DNA of 64,000 nucleotides from contig NZ_NFLQ01000004.1 in the NCBI RefSeq assembly GCF_002160985.1, positions 186,001 to 250,000 on the forward strand, in the 5' to 3' direction. Both the position numbers and the translations under genes were made by a program. The stretch's first letter is position 1, and each line of letters starts with the position of its first letter. This document shows positions 8,222 to 17,946 of the stretch, in pieces. The notes below the pieces were generated by a model. The model ran no database searches. It was not told the DNA's origin and saw nothing but the letters and a program-made list of their open reading frames with translations. The DNA is from Lachnoclostridium sp. An118 (GTDB taxonomy: Bacteria; Bacillota; Clostridia; Lachnospirales; Lachnospiraceae).

Positions 8222-9991
8222 CTAGCTGTCCGCCGCGAACTGGCTGTAGTACAGATTTGCGTAAAAGCCCTGCCTCGCCAGAAGCTCCTGGTGTGTCCCC
8301 TGCTCGATGATGTGCCCCTTGTCCATGACAAGGATCACGTCCGCCGTCTGGATGGTGGAGAGGCGGTGGGCCACCACAAAGCTGGTGCGCCCTTTCATCA
8401 GCGTCTCAAAGGCCCGCTGGATGCGGATTTCCGTCATGGTGTCGATGGATGAGGTGGCCTCGTCCAGGATGAGCATGGGAGGCAGGCAGAGCATGATCCT
8501 GGCAATGCAAAGGAGCTGCTTCTGTCCCTGGGACAGGTTGCCGCCGCCCTCGGAGATGATGGTGTCATATCCCTCCGGCATGCGCATGATAAAGCTGTGG
8601 GCGTGGGCCTTTTTGGCCGCCTCTATGATCTCCTCCTCTGTGGCGTCAGGGCGGCCGTAGGCGATGTTATCCCGGATGGAGGCGGATTTCAGCCAGGTCT
8701 CCTGGAGGACCATGCCGTAGCTGGTGCGCAGGGAGTGGCGGGTGATCTGGCGTATGTCGTGGCCGTCCACCTGGATGGAGCCCTTCTGCACATCGTAGAA
8801 CCGCATGAGCAGGTTGATGAGGGTGGTCTTGCCGCAGCCCGTGGGGCCCACGATGGCGATCCGCTGTCCCGGCTCTACGGACAGAGAAAGCCCCTGGATG
8901 AGAGGCGTCTGGGGCGTGTAGGAGAAGTCCACATCCTGCAGGAGGATGCGGCCCTCCGGCTCTGTCAGCACCACCGCGTCGGCGGGCTCCGCCGGCGCGG
9001 ACGGCTCGTCTATGAGCTCAAAGACCCGGGCGGCGGAGGCGATGGAATTCTGGAACTCGGTCAGCACGCTGGTGATGTCGTTGAAGGGCTTGGTGTACTG
9101 GTTTGTGTAGCTCAGGAAGCTGGAGAGCTGTCCCACAGTCAGCATGCCGCCCATGACAGAGAAGCATCCCGCGATGGCCACACCCGCGTAGATGGCCGAG
9201 TACATGAAGCGGGTGGCGGGGTTGGTGATGGAGGAGAAGAAGGTGGCTTTCAGGGAGTACTCGGAGAGCCTTTTGTTTATCTCGTCAAACTCCTCGTTTG
9301 CCTCGTCCTGGTAGCCAAAGGCCTGGACCACCTTGATGCCCCCCAGCATCTCGTTCGTGAAGCCTGTCAGCTCACCCCTGGTCTCGGACTGCTTTTTGAA
9401 CATGGTGAAGGATTTCTTGGATATGAAATCCGCCACCAGGAAGGACAGGGGGCTTAAGACTACCACGATCAATGTGATCCAGGGATTGATGCCCAGCATG
9501 AAGATGATGGTCCCCACAATGGTGGCCACCCCTGTAAAGAGCTGGGTGAAGCCCAGGAGCAGCCCGTCGGAGAACTGGTCGATATCTGTGATGACACGGC
9601 TTAACAGGTCCCCCGAGGAGTGGCGGTCCACATAGGACAGGGGCAGCTCCTGGAGATGGTCAAAGGCCTGGACCCGAAGGTCCCGGACAATGCGGTAGGT
9701 GACCTTGTTGTTGATGTGGTTCATGACCCACTGGGCCACTGCGGTGACGGCGATGGAGATGAGTATCCCCGCGATCACAGCCATGAGCCCTGTGAAATCC
9801 ACCTGCCCCTCTCCCACGATATAGTCAACGCCCCGCCCGGTCAGGATGGGGATGTAGAGGGTCAGCCCCACGGTCAGCGCCGAGAGCAGGAGGGAGAGGA
9901 TGACGAGCGCTGTGTAGGGGCGGATATAGTGGAGGATCCGCCGCAGCGTCTTTTTGTTGTTCACTTTCTTGTCTGATGTCTCGTTATGCAT
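8222..9991 (-). CDS. ABC exporter half-transporter, catalytic Walker B subunit
   Basis: 589 residues: an N-terminal six-helix exporter domain (about residues 20-320) and an ATPase domain. Walker A is GPTGCGKTTL, the signature is LSQGQKQ and Walker B is MLILDEATSSID with the catalytic Glu intact. The altered signature (LSQGQ) and the degenerate Walker B of the neighbouring subunit fit a heterodimeric exporter of the BmrCD/TM287-288 type. The start at 9991 (MHNETS) has GGAGG upstream and overlaps the previous stop by 8 bases, implying translational coupling. Substrate unknown; drugs or lipids are typical of the family. Confidence 0.92.
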   Translation of the reverse strand: MHNETSDKKVNNKKTLRRILHYIRPYTALVILSLLLSALTVGLTLYIPILTGRGVDYIVGEGQVDFTGLMAVIAGILISIAVTAVAQWVMNHINNKVTYRIVRDLRVQAFDHLQELPLSYVDRHSSGDLLSRVITDIDQFSDGLLLGFTQLFTGVATIVGTIIFMLGINPWITLIVVVLSPLSFLVADFISKKSFTMFKKQSETRGELTGFTNEMLGGIKVVQAFGYQDEANEEFDEINKRLSEYSLKATFFSSITNPATRFMYSAIYAGVAIAGCFSVMGGMLTVGQLSSFLSYTNQYTKPFNDITSVLTEFQNSIASAARVFELIDEPSAPAEPADAVVLTEPEGRILLQDVDFSYTPQTPLIQGLSLSVEPGQRIAIVGPTGCGKTTLINLLMRFYDVQKGSIQVDGHDIRQITRHSLRTSYGMVLQETWLKSASIRDNIAYGRPDATEEEIIEAAKKAHAHSFIMRMPEGYDTIISEGGGNLSQGQKQLLCIARIMLCLPPMLILDEATSSIDTMTEIRIQRAFETLMKGRTSFVVAHRLSTIQTADVILVMDKGHIIEQGTHQELLARQGFYANLYYSQFAADS

Positions 9992-11756
9992 TTGCAGATG
10001 CCTCCTTTCCGGCAGACTGGGACGCGCAGATTTCCTGGTATACGTGGTTGGAGGAGAGCAGCTCCTCGTGGGTGCCGTACCCGGCGGGCCGCCCGTCGTC
10101 CATGACAAGGATGTGGTCCGCGCTGCGGATGGCGGATACCCGCTGGGAGATGATGAACACAGTCATATTTCCCGTGCTCTCCTTGATGGCCTTCCGAAGC
10201 CTTGCGTCCGTGGCGAAATCAAGGGCTGAGGCGCTGTCGTCCAGGATGAGGATGTCAGGCTGCCCTGCAAGGGCCCGGGCGATGGTGAGCCGCTGCTTCT
10301 GTCCGCCGGACAGGTTGCTGCCGCCCTGCTGGAGCATCAGGTCCAGCCCCCTGCCCTTGCTGTCTACAAACTCTCTTGCCTGGGCGATGTCCAGCGCCCG
10401 GTAAATCTCCTCGTCGGTGGCGTCCCGCTTGCCCCATTGCATGTTTTTCCTGAGAGAGCCGGAGAAGACCGTGGCCTTCTGGGGCACGATGCTCACCCGT
10501 TTCCGGATGGCGGATGGCTTGAGAGACCGCACATCCTGCCCGAAAAGCCGGATGGTGCCGGAGGTGCAGTCGTAGAACCGGGGGATGAGATTTGCCAGGG
10601 TGGATTTTCCGGAGCCGGTCCCGCCAATGATGCCGATGGTCTCTCCTGGCATGGCGGAGAAGCTGATGCCGTGGAGGGTCTCCTCCCTGGACCCGGCGTA
10701 GGTGAAGCCTACATTTTCAAAGGAGACAGCCGGCTGTCCGGCCTCCCTGCCCGGGATGGCGGAAGTGTTCCCTTCGCCCGGGACAGCAGGAACATCCCCC
10801 TCGTCGGGGATGGAGGGCTCCACATCGAAGATGGCGTCTACCCGGGCAAGGCTTGCCAGGGACCTTGAGAGGAGGATGATCAGGTTGGCCAGCTTCACCA
10901 GCTCTGTCAGGATCTGGGACATGTAGTTGATGAGGGCGATGACCTGTCCCTGGGTCAGGTCCCCGGCGTCCACCTGGCGTCCGCCGGACCAGAGGACCGC
11001 GATGATGCCCAGGTTGATGATGACGTAGGTGAGGGGATTTAAGAGGGCGGATATCTTTCCCACGAAAATCTGTTTCCGGTACAGCCCGTCCGTCTCCCGG
11101 CCGAACCGCTCCTTCTCCTCCTCCTGTCTTGCGAAGGCCCGGACCACCCGGATGCCCAGGAGATTTTCCCGGGTCACAAGGAGCACCCGGTCAAGCTGTC
11201 TCTGGACCTTTTTGTAGAGGGGCATGCTGACAAGAAGGATGGCAAAGACGACCACAAGGAGCACGGGGATGGTGACGGCAAAGGGAAGGGCCGCCCTGGC
11301 GTCCACTGTGAAGGCCATGACCATGGCGCCCAGGACCACAAAGGGGGAGCGCAGGAACAGGCGGAGGAACATGTTGACTCCGTTCTGCACCTGGTTCACG
11401 TCGTTGGTCATCCGGTTGATGAGGGTGGAGGTGCCGATGGTGTCGATCTCCTGGTAGGAGAAGGTGCCTATGTGGGCAAACAGGTCGCTGCGCATGGCCA
11501 TGCCGGCGCTGACAGCGGATTTGGCCGCAAAGTACTGGGCGGTCAGGGAAAAAGAAAAGCCCACGATGCCCAGGAGGATGAGGAGAGCCCCCATCTTCCA
11601 GAGATAGGGGCCATCGTTCCCGGCAATCCCCACGTCGATCATCTGCGCTACCACCAGGGGGACAAAGAGTTCAAAGGTGGCCTCCAGCATCTTGAAGAGA
11701 GGAGCCATGACCGTGATGAAGGGGTGGGGCTTTAAGTAGCTTAGTAATCGTTTCAT
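9984..11756 (-). CDS. ABC exporter half-transporter, degenerate-site subunit
   Basis: 590 residues with an N-terminal exporter membrane domain and a C-terminal ATPase domain. Walker A is GGTGSGKSTL and the signature LSGGQKQ is canonical, but Walker B reads ILILDDSASALD, with Asp where the catalytic Glu should be. This is the hallmark of the non-catalytic half of heterodimeric exporters. Between the two domains is a low-complexity linker with repeated VPGE/IPGR-like units. It starts 31 bases after panE ends, so panE and both transporter genes are likely one transcript. Confidence 0.92.
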   Translation of the reverse strand: MKRLLSYLKPHPFITVMAPLFKMLEATFELFVPLVVAQMIDVGIAGNDGPYLWKMGALLILLGIVGFSFSLTAQYFAAKSAVSAGMAMRSDLFAHIGTFSYQEIDTIGTSTLINRMTNDVNQVQNGVNMFLRLFLRSPFVVLGAMVMAFTVDARAALPFAVTIPVLLVVVFAILLVSMPLYKKVQRQLDRVLLVTRENLLGIRVVRAFARQEEEKERFGRETDGLYRKQIFVGKISALLNPLTYVIINLGIIAVLWSGGRQVDAGDLTQGQVIALINYMSQILTELVKLANLIILLSRSLASLARVDAIFDVEPSIPDEGDVPAVPGEGNTSAIPGREAGQPAVSFENVGFTYAGSREETLHGISFSAMPGETIGIIGGTGSGKSTLANLIPRFYDCTSGTIRLFGQDVRSLKPSAIRKRVSIVPQKATVFSGSLRKNMQWGKRDATDEEIYRALDIAQAREFVDSKGRGLDLMLQQGGSNLSGGQKQRLTIARALAGQPDILILDDSASALDFATDARLRKAIKESTGNMTVFIISQRVSAIRSADHILVMDDGRPAGYGTHEELLSSNHVYQEICASQSAGKEASANA

Positions 11757-11787
11757 TGCATGTTCGTCCTTTCTGTTTGCCTGGAGC

Positions 11788-12732
11788 CTATGCCTGGCAT
11801 TTTTCCTTCAGCTTCGTGTACATTTCCCCGGATACCGGCGCGGCCACGCCCAGGCGCTGAGCCTCCCGGACGATATAGCCGCTGAAGGTCTCAAGCTCTG
11901 TGGGGCGTCCGGCGTTCACATCCCGCTGAAGAGAGCTGGTGGCATCGTACTGGAGTTTGTGGTAGAAGCGGTAGATGATGGAGTCCCGGTCCGCCTGCGT
12001 CACGTGGATGCCCTTTGCCAGGGCCACCTGCCAGGCTTCGTCCACGAGGGCCTCGTAGATGGCGGCCTTCTCCAGGTCCTCCCGGAGCTGTCCGATGCAG
12101 TTGTCGTAGAGGGCTGTCTCCACATTGTAAGCGCAGTTCAGTATATACTTTTTCCAGATTTCCGCCTGGATATCCCGGGAGGCGGTGCAGTCCACCCCGG
12201 CCCCATTGAGGAGATCCGTCACATCGCAGCATTTCTTCCAGTCGTCAGGAGAGGCGTCCTGGATGCCCACGTAGAGGTTGGCAAATCTGTCCTGCTGGGT
12301 GACGGAGAAGTCGGCGTTGGCGAAGGCCACGATATAGATGAGGGAGTCGATGACCGTGCCGCCTGGCAGATACTCCCGGGCCCGGTCTCCGGGGTCCGCT
12401 CCGTTCATGACAGGGACGATGACCGTATCCTCAGACACGCAGCCTGTGAGGGAGCGGCAGGCCTCCTCCAGGGAATAATTCTTGACGCAGATGAAAATGT
12501 AGTCCTGTATCTCCAGGCCCTCTGCTGTCTCCACTACTCTCTCCGGGCGCACGGTGCGCTCTCCCCGGTAGTCGCTGTGGAGGACAAGGCCGTTCTCCCG
12601 AATAGATTTTCCCCGTTCTCCCCTGGCCACAAAGGTGACGTGGGGGTAGGCGTCCGCCAGCAGGGCTCCCACGTAGCCGCCTACGCCGCCCAGCCCCAGG
12701 ACTGTGATCTTCTTGTCGTCTGATGCTCTCAT
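11788..12732 (-). CDS. panE: ketopantoate reductase family protein
   Basis: NADPH-dependent 2-dehydropantoate 2-reductase fold, about 314 residues. The nucleotide-binding motif GLGGVGGYVG lies near residue 13, CVKNYSLEEA carries the expected Lys, and the helical C-terminal domain has AEIWKKYILNCAYN. The start at 12732 (MRASDD) is chosen because upstream in-frame sequence is not family-like. Many clostridial genomes carry several paralogues and some act on other 2-keto acids, so the pantoate role is probable, not certain. Location ahead of the ABC exporter does not clarify its substrate. Confidence 0.8.
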   Translation of the reverse strand: MRASDDKKITVLGLGGVGGYVGALLADAYPHVTFVARGERGKSIRENGLVLHSDYRGERTVRPERVVETAEGLEIQDYIFICVKNYSLEEACRSLTGCVSEDTVIVPVMNGADPGDRAREYLPGGTVIDSLIYIVAFANADFSVTQQDRFANLYVGIQDASPDDWKKCCDVTDLLNGAGVDCTASRDIQAEIWKKYILNCAYNVETALYDNCIGQLREDLEKAAIYEALVDEAWQVALAKGIHVTQADRDSIIYRFYHKLQYDATSSLQRDVNAGRPTELETFSGYIVREAQRLGVAAPVSGEMYTKLKEKCQA

Positions 12733-13085
12733 AGGTACATGCCTTCTTTCCCGTTTTTTCTTTATTAAAATGAAAGTCCGAAAGCGCCGCCGCGCCTTCT
12801 GCCTGCATTTACATACGCATGAATTATAACACAGGCAGGGGCCGGCGGGGAATATTTTTTGGAAGGGGGAAAAGAGCGCTTGCAATTCCGGGCGGCTTGC
12901 CATATACTATATGTAATCCTTTCGGGCCATTCCGGCCTGGAAAAGCATTCTGTATGAAATCTGATCGTATCTGACTGTCAGAAACATCTTTCAGAAATCC
13001 AAAAGAAACCAGGTCAACCAATTAAAAAGAGAAACGCTCCCTGGCAGTTGGCAGAAGGCGGGAGATACAGGGGATAAAAACTGTC
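12733..13085. other. intergenic region between panE and the Rpn gene
   Basis: No gene is seen here. It contains the panE -10, a plus-strand TTGCAA/TATACT promoter-like pair (12880-12908, 17 bp spacer) and a few short inverted repeats such as TCTGAC-T-GTCAGA near 12972. What the plus-strand promoter would transcribe, other than a long leader for the Rpn gene, is not apparent. Confidence 0.4.
12823..12828 (-). promoter_or_regulatory. probable -10 upstream of panE operon
   Basis: TATAAT on the minus strand about 90 bases before the panE start; no convincing -35 element. Confidence 0.35.
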
Positions 13086-13114
13086 TTGTTTTTCCTGAGT
13101 TATGTTGATACAAT
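13086..13114 (+). promoter_or_regulatory. promoter of the Rpn-family gene
   Basis: TTGTTT (13086-13091), 17 bp spacer, TACAAT (13109-13114). Confidence 0.6.
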
Positions 13115-13187
13115 GGCACTGTAGATATGTCCCGGAATGTGCTCCCGGCAACCCTGCCTGTCAGGAGAAGCTGTGAAAGGAGGAGCA

Positions 13188-14217
13188 ATGGGGGGACGCA
13201 AACAACAGAATACGGAACACGAAGCCAAAAGACAGCAGTGCAAAGCTGATCTTTGACGACCATGTCCTGTGTGCACAGTTCCTGCAGGACTATGTAGACG
13301 TGGGGATACTAAGAAATGTGGAGCCGGAGGATATTGAGGACATCTCGGAAAGATTTCTGTGGATGTGGCAGGAGAACAGAGACTCTGACTCTGTAAAGAA
13401 AATCCGGATAAAAGATGTTCCCGGTATGGAGGAAGTGTATGTGATCGCCATGATCGAGCATCAGTCAAAGGTGGACTACGACATGTCGTTCCGGACACTG
13501 CGCTATTCTGTCCAGATCTGGACGGATTACGCCCAGGAGCAGGAGGCGAAGAGGAAAGGTGCGACAAAGCTGAAAGATTTCCGCTATCCACCTATTCTCC
13601 CGGTAGTCTTTTATGATGGCTCCGGTGGATGGACGGCGTCCGCTGATTTTAAGGAGAGAGTGTATCTGGGTGATGTGCTTGGAGAATATATCCCGTCATT
13701 TCGCTATATGGTGGTGCGCCTGTCGGGATACTCGAACCAGGAACTGCTGGACAAGAGAAATGAGCTGTCGCTGATCATGCTGGTGGACAAGCTGCGGAGC
13801 GCAGCGGATTTCCAGACTCTCAAAGATATCCCGGAGGAATACTTTGAGGATATCAGCCAGAAAGCGCCTGAGACTGTCTTAAAACTGATCGGGAAGATCA
13901 TTTCTGTCCTTTTGCTGCGGCTGAATGTTCCAAAAGGAGAGGTGGAGGAATTCACCGATCGTATTGAGCGGAGGGAGTTTCATATGCTATTTGAAAATTT
14001 TGAGGCATACGATGTGCAGGAGACCCGGAGAGTCAGCAAGGCAGAGGGAAAAGCAGAGGATGTGCTAGAGCTTCTGGAAGAGCTCGGTCCTGTGCCGGAA
14101 AAGGTCAGGGAGCAGATCATGAAAGAACAGGATCTGCCGACTCTCAGCAAATGGCACAAAGCAGCGGCAAAAGCCGGCAGCGTGGAGTGCTTTTTGGAGG
14201 AGATGGGGCTGGAGTGA
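13188..14217 (+). pseudogene. Rpn/PD-(D/E)XK nuclease family gene with start-codon frameshift
   Basis: Rpn-family proteins are PD-(D/E)XK endonucleases linked to recombination and mobile DNA. Residues matching the family are NTKPKDSSAKLIFDDH near the N-terminus and AMIEHQSKVDYDMS (catalytic E-x-Q-type motif). The long frame is open from about 13200 to TGA 14217, but the only good start, ATG 13188 after AAAGGAGGAG, is one base out of register: it is followed by a run of six G (13190-13195) where five would give MGDANNRIRNTKPKD and an intact protein of about 342 residues. Either the gene is inactive, the G run is phase-variable, or it is a sequencing error. Confidence 0.8.
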
Positions 14218-14297
14218 TCCACTCTTTTGATCCCGGCGCTGTGGAAGCGGGATAGACCAGGCGGGAAAACTGCCAGATAGACAAAGAGAGATGCCAA

Positions 14298-14330
14298 ATG
14301 GACAGTCTGCATTGACGGCTGTCCATTTTT
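14298..14330 (+). terminator. terminator of the Rpn gene
   Basis: ATGGACAG (14298-14305) pairs with CTGTCCAT (14319-14326), followed by TTTTTCTTTTATTTT. Confidence 0.85.
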
Positions 14331-14347
14331 CTTTTATTTTATGCAGA

Positions 14348-14434
14348 CAGATGCCGGGACTCAAGCGCTGCAAGGAGACATATCACCCCCTCTGGGAATC
14401 AGTTCTCTTTGCAGACAGCTTCTCCCGGCATCTG
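14348..14434 (+). repeat. nested inverted repeat in leader of M16C gene
   Basis: CAGATGCCGGGA (14348-14359) is perfectly complementary to TCCCGGCATCTG (14423-14434). Inside, GCAAGGAGA can pair with TCTCTTTGC (one G-U). This could be a structured 5' leader or a palindromic insertion. No terminator follows it. Confidence 0.45.
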
Positions 14435-14486
14435 GACAATGGAGAGAAGTTTGAAAGAAATAATGACACAGTAAGGAGAAAAAAGG

Positions 14487-17402
14487 ATGGACTTGAAAAG
14501 ACAGAAGACAGAGCAGGCGGCTGCGGCCCACGGCTTTGTCATAGATACAAGGAGAGAGCTGCCGCAGACAGGGGCTGTTCTCTGGCAGATGCACTTTGCG
14601 AAAAACGGCGCCCGGCTTCTGTGGCTGGAGCGAGGGGAGGAGAACAAGACGTTTGCGGCGGCATTCAAGACGCTGCCGTCGGACGATACGGGGGTCTTCC
14701 ACATATTGGAGCACTCGCTTTTGTGCGGATCCCGGAAATACCCGGTGAGCAAGCCCTTTGTGGAGATGATCAAAAGCTCCCTGCAGACCTTTATGAACGC
14801 CTTTACCTTCCCGGACAAGACCATGTATCCGGTAAGCAGCCGCAACCAGAAGGATTTCCTCAATCTGGTGGACGTGTACCTGGACGCTGTGCTGCATCCG
14901 CTCTGCCTGGAGAAGGAGGAGATCTTCCGCCAGGAGGGCTGGCACTACGAGCTGGACAGCCAGGAGGGAGAGCTCTCCTGCAACGGCGTGGTGTACAACG
15001 AGATGAAGGGGATGTACGCGTCGCCGGACACGCTGATCGACAGCGCCTTGAACCGGGCCCTCTTCCCGGATAACTGCTACCAGTTCCAGTCCGGCGGGGA
15101 CCCTGCCTGCATCCCGGCGCTCACCTACGAGGAGTACAAGGCGCAGTACCGGGAATACTATCACCCGTCAGGCGCATGGTTCCTCTTGGACGGGGAGATG
15201 GAGATCGGGCCGGTGCTGGAGAAGATCGGGCAGGCGCTGTCCGGCTTTGAGCCGCAGCAAGAGGATCATCCCATCCCCCTTCAGAGCCCGGTACACCCAG
15301 ATGAGACGCGGCTTCCCTATGAGACCGGGGAGGAGGATATCGCAAAGAAGACGATCCTGGCCAAGGGGTGGGTCTACGGGCGCTATGACGAGCCGGAGAA
15401 GGACCTGGCCTGCCAGGCTCTCTGCGAGATGCTCTGCGGCTCCAACGAGGCGCCTCTTAAGAAGGCGCTGCTGGAGAGAGGGCTGGCTGAGAACGTGGAA
15501 TTTTCCAAGGTGGACGGCGTCCAGCAGCCCTTTGCCGTCCTGGTGGTGAGAAATGCTGCCGGAGACCAGGAGCAGGAGATCTGGGATACCGTGCGCACAG
15601 TGCTGGAGCAGCTGGCCGCCCAGGGGCTGGACCACAGAAGGCTGGAGGCGGTCATCAGCCGGATGGAGTTCCGCTATCGGGAGAAGGAGACAGGAGGTTT
15701 CCCACAGGGGCTTGTCAACTGCATGAAAATGCTGGAGAGCTGCCTCTACGGCGGGGACCCGGCCCAGAATCTCTGCCTGGGGGACGCCTTCCTGCGCCTG
15801 CGGGAAGGGATAGAAGGAGGTTATTTTGAGCAGTTTATCCGGGAGAATTTCCTGGAGAACCCACACTGTGCCCAGGTGGTGCTTTTCCCCTCCAGGGAGC
15901 TGGGAGAGAGGAAGAGAAAGGAGGAGGCAGAGCGTTTCCGCAGGATAAAAGAGAGCTGGAGCAGCCAGGAGAGGGAGCAGGTCATCCAGAAGCTGGCAGC
16001 CCTTAGGGCCTTCCAGAATAGGCCGGACCGCCCCCAGGACCTGGCCGCGCTTCCGGTGCTGTCCCTTGCGGATATAGAGGAAGAGACGCCGGACATCCCC
16101 CAGCAGGTGACAGAGGAGGCGGGGGTCAGGGTCCTTTGTCATCCTCTGGAGACAGAAGGCATCGCCCATCTTGTCTGGTACTTCCTGGCCGGGGACCTGA
16201 CAGAGGAGGAGCTGCACCTTCTCTCCTTCCTGCAGACCCTGCTGGGGCAGACCAGGACGGCGCGTTTTTCCGTCCTGGAGCTTGCGGCGTCTCTGGAAGG
16301 AGAGCTGGGGCGTTTTCAGACCAGTGTGGAGGTGTTCGCGCCAAGAGGGGAGACGGCAACGTGTAAGCCCTGCTTTGCCGTCCATGTGTCAGCCCTGGAG
16401 GAAAAGCTGGAGGAGGCAAAGGAACTGACAAGGGAAGTGCTGCTGGACACGGATTTTGGTGATCTTGCCTACCTAAGAGGCCGTCTGCGCCAGCTCAGGC
16501 TGTCTCTGGAACAGCACGTCCTCATGCACGGTGACAGCTATGCCTCCCTGCGCATCGCCGCCGGGTGCTCGGCGAAAGGCGGGGCCAGGGAGGCGCTGCG
16601 GGGCGTCAGTATGCTGGACTGGCTGCGGGAGATGGACAGCCAGTTTGAGGAGAGAGGCGCGGAGCTGGCAGGCAGGCTGAAAGAACTGTGCAGACGGCTC
16701 TTCGTGAGAAGGCGCGCCGTCCTTTCTGTCACAGGACAGATCCCGGGAGAAAAGATCGCAGGGCTGGCCTCCAGCCTGCCTGAGGGGGAGGCCCCGGCGG
16801 AGGCGGCCTCCTGGTTCAGGAGAAGGCAGGTGAGGGAGGGCATCCTTGTCCCGGCCCCGGTGGGCTTTGCCGGCAAGGGAGGACATCTGGCCCAGTGCGG
16901 GGCCAGGTACAGCGGAGCTATGGCAGTGGCAGCCCGCATCCTGTCCTACGGGTATCTGTGGAACACCGTCCGGGTCAAAGGGGGAGCCTACGGCACCCGG
17001 CTTGCCATCACGCCTGGCGGGGACGTGGCCTTTACCAGTTTCCGCGATCCTTCTGCCGCCGCCTCCCTGGCCGCCTTTGACAAGGCCGGGGCCTCCCTTC
17101 GGGAACTGTGCGCCAGCGGGCAGGAGCTGACCTCCTATATCATCAGCACCATTGCAGCCACAGAGCCACTTCTTACAGCAAGGCAGAAAGGGATGCAGGC
17201 AGCGGAAGATTACATGGAGCAGGTGACAGGGCAGATGCGCCAAAGGGACCGCAGGCAGATCCTTTGTACGACCAAAGAGGATTTAGAGAAGGTCAGCCGT
17301 ATCCTGGATGAGATCTGTGAAAAAGGAGGCTCGTGCATCGTAGGCGGCCAGGAGATCCTGGAGGCGGCAGACGGGGCCTTATCCTGCAGAAGGGACCTGT
17401 AA
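14487..17402 (+). CDS. M16C zinc metallopeptidase (presequence protease type)
   Basis: A 971-residue pitrilysin-family peptidase that degrades oligopeptides in a closed chamber. The inverted zinc motif HILEH lies near residue 74; the distal Glu is in the NGVVYNEMKGMYAS segment. TFPDKTMYPVSS and the four-domain length match the PreP/M16C subfamily, in which both catalytic and inactive halves are in one chain. No signal peptide is seen, so it should be cytoplasmic. AAGGAGAAAAAAGG precedes the ATG. The gene is monocistronic or leads into the thioredoxin-like gene 143 bases downstream. Confidence 0.92.
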   Translation: MDLKRQKTEQAAAAHGFVIDTRRELPQTGAVLWQMHFAKNGARLLWLERGEENKTFAAAFKTLPSDDTGVFHILEHSLLCGSRKYPVSKPFVEMIKSSLQTFMNAFTFPDKTMYPVSSRNQKDFLNLVDVYLDAVLHPLCLEKEEIFRQEGWHYELDSQEGELSCNGVVYNEMKGMYASPDTLIDSALNRALFPDNCYQFQSGGDPACIPALTYEEYKAQYREYYHPSGAWFLLDGEMEIGPVLEKIGQALSGFEPQQEDHPIPLQSPVHPDETRLPYETGEEDIAKKTILAKGWVYGRYDEPEKDLACQALCEMLCGSNEAPLKKALLERGLAENVEFSKVDGVQQPFAVLVVRNAAGDQEQEIWDTVRTVLEQLAAQGLDHRRLEAVISRMEFRYREKETGGFPQGLVNCMKMLESCLYGGDPAQNLCLGDAFLRLREGIEGGYFEQFIRENFLENPHCAQVVLFPSRELGERKRKEEAERFRRIKESWSSQEREQVIQKLAALRAFQNRPDRPQDLAALPVLSLADIEEETPDIPQQVTEEAGVRVLCHPLETEGIAHLVWYFLAGDLTEEELHLLSFLQTLLGQTRTARFSVLELAASLEGELGRFQTSVEVFAPRGETATCKPCFAVHVSALEEKLEEAKELTREVLLDTDFGDLAYLRGRLRQLRLSLEQHVLMHGDSYASLRIAAGCSAKGGAREALRGVSMLDWLREMDSQFEERGAELAGRLKELCRRLFVRRRAVLSVTGQIPGEKIAGLASSLPEGEAPAEAASWFRRRQVREGILVPAPVGFAGKGGHLAQCGARYSGAMAVAARILSYGYLWNTVRVKGGAYGTRLAITPGGDVAFTSFRDPSAAASLAAFDKAGASLRELCASGQELTSYIISTIAATEPLLTARQKGMQAAEDYMEQVTGQMRQRDRRQILCTTKEDLEKVSRILDEICEKGGSCIVGGQEILEAADGALSCRRDL

Positions 17403-17545
17403 AACTGCCGAACAGACAACAAAAACATCCGAATAGACATGTCGTGTTGTGCGGAAAAATGGAGACGTGTTAAGATTGTTAAAATTATTTCAGAAGGAAT
17501 ATGAGCAACACGCAAGATACAGTTGTCTAAGGAGAGTGGCAGAAG

Positions 17546-17884
17546 ATGGCAGTGATAGAAGCGACAGAGGAAAATTTTGACCAGCTGGTACAAGGCGCAG
17601 AGTACGTGATGGTGGATTTCTACGGGGACAACTGCGGGGCCTGCGTCGGCACGGCTCCCTACTACCGGGAGGTGGCGGACGATATGGCGTTCATCCGCTT
17701 CATCCAGGTGAACACGTCTGTGTACCGGAAACTGGCCAGGAGATACAAGATCATGGGCATCCCGGCCTTCCGCTATTTCCACAACGGGCAGGTGGTCCAC
17801 CAGTCCGTAGGCGGCATGGACACAGAGAGGATCCACAGGGAGCTGGCAGAGCTTTTGTACCATGATGAAACGATTGAAAAGTAG
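17546..17884 (+). CDS. thioredoxin-like protein with CGAC active site
   Basis: A 112-residue single thioredoxin domain. VMVDFYGDNCGACVGTAP holds a CxxC motif reading CGAC instead of the usual CGPC, and the cis-Pro is in KIMGIPAFRYF. The changed middle residues should shift redox potential. No signal peptide. It may serve as a general dithiol reductant or a specialised partner; the flanking genes do not tell. The start has AAGGAG upstream. Confidence 0.88.
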   Translation: MAVIEATEENFDQLVQGAEYVMVDFYGDNCGACVGTAPYYREVADDMAFIRFIQVNTSVYRKLARRYKIMGIPAFRYFHNGQVVHQSVGGMDTERIHRELAELLYHDETIEK

Positions 17885-17946
17885 CAGAGGGGATGCTATA
17901 CTAAAACAGATTTAAGACAACGATCACAAACGAAGGAGGAGGTACC

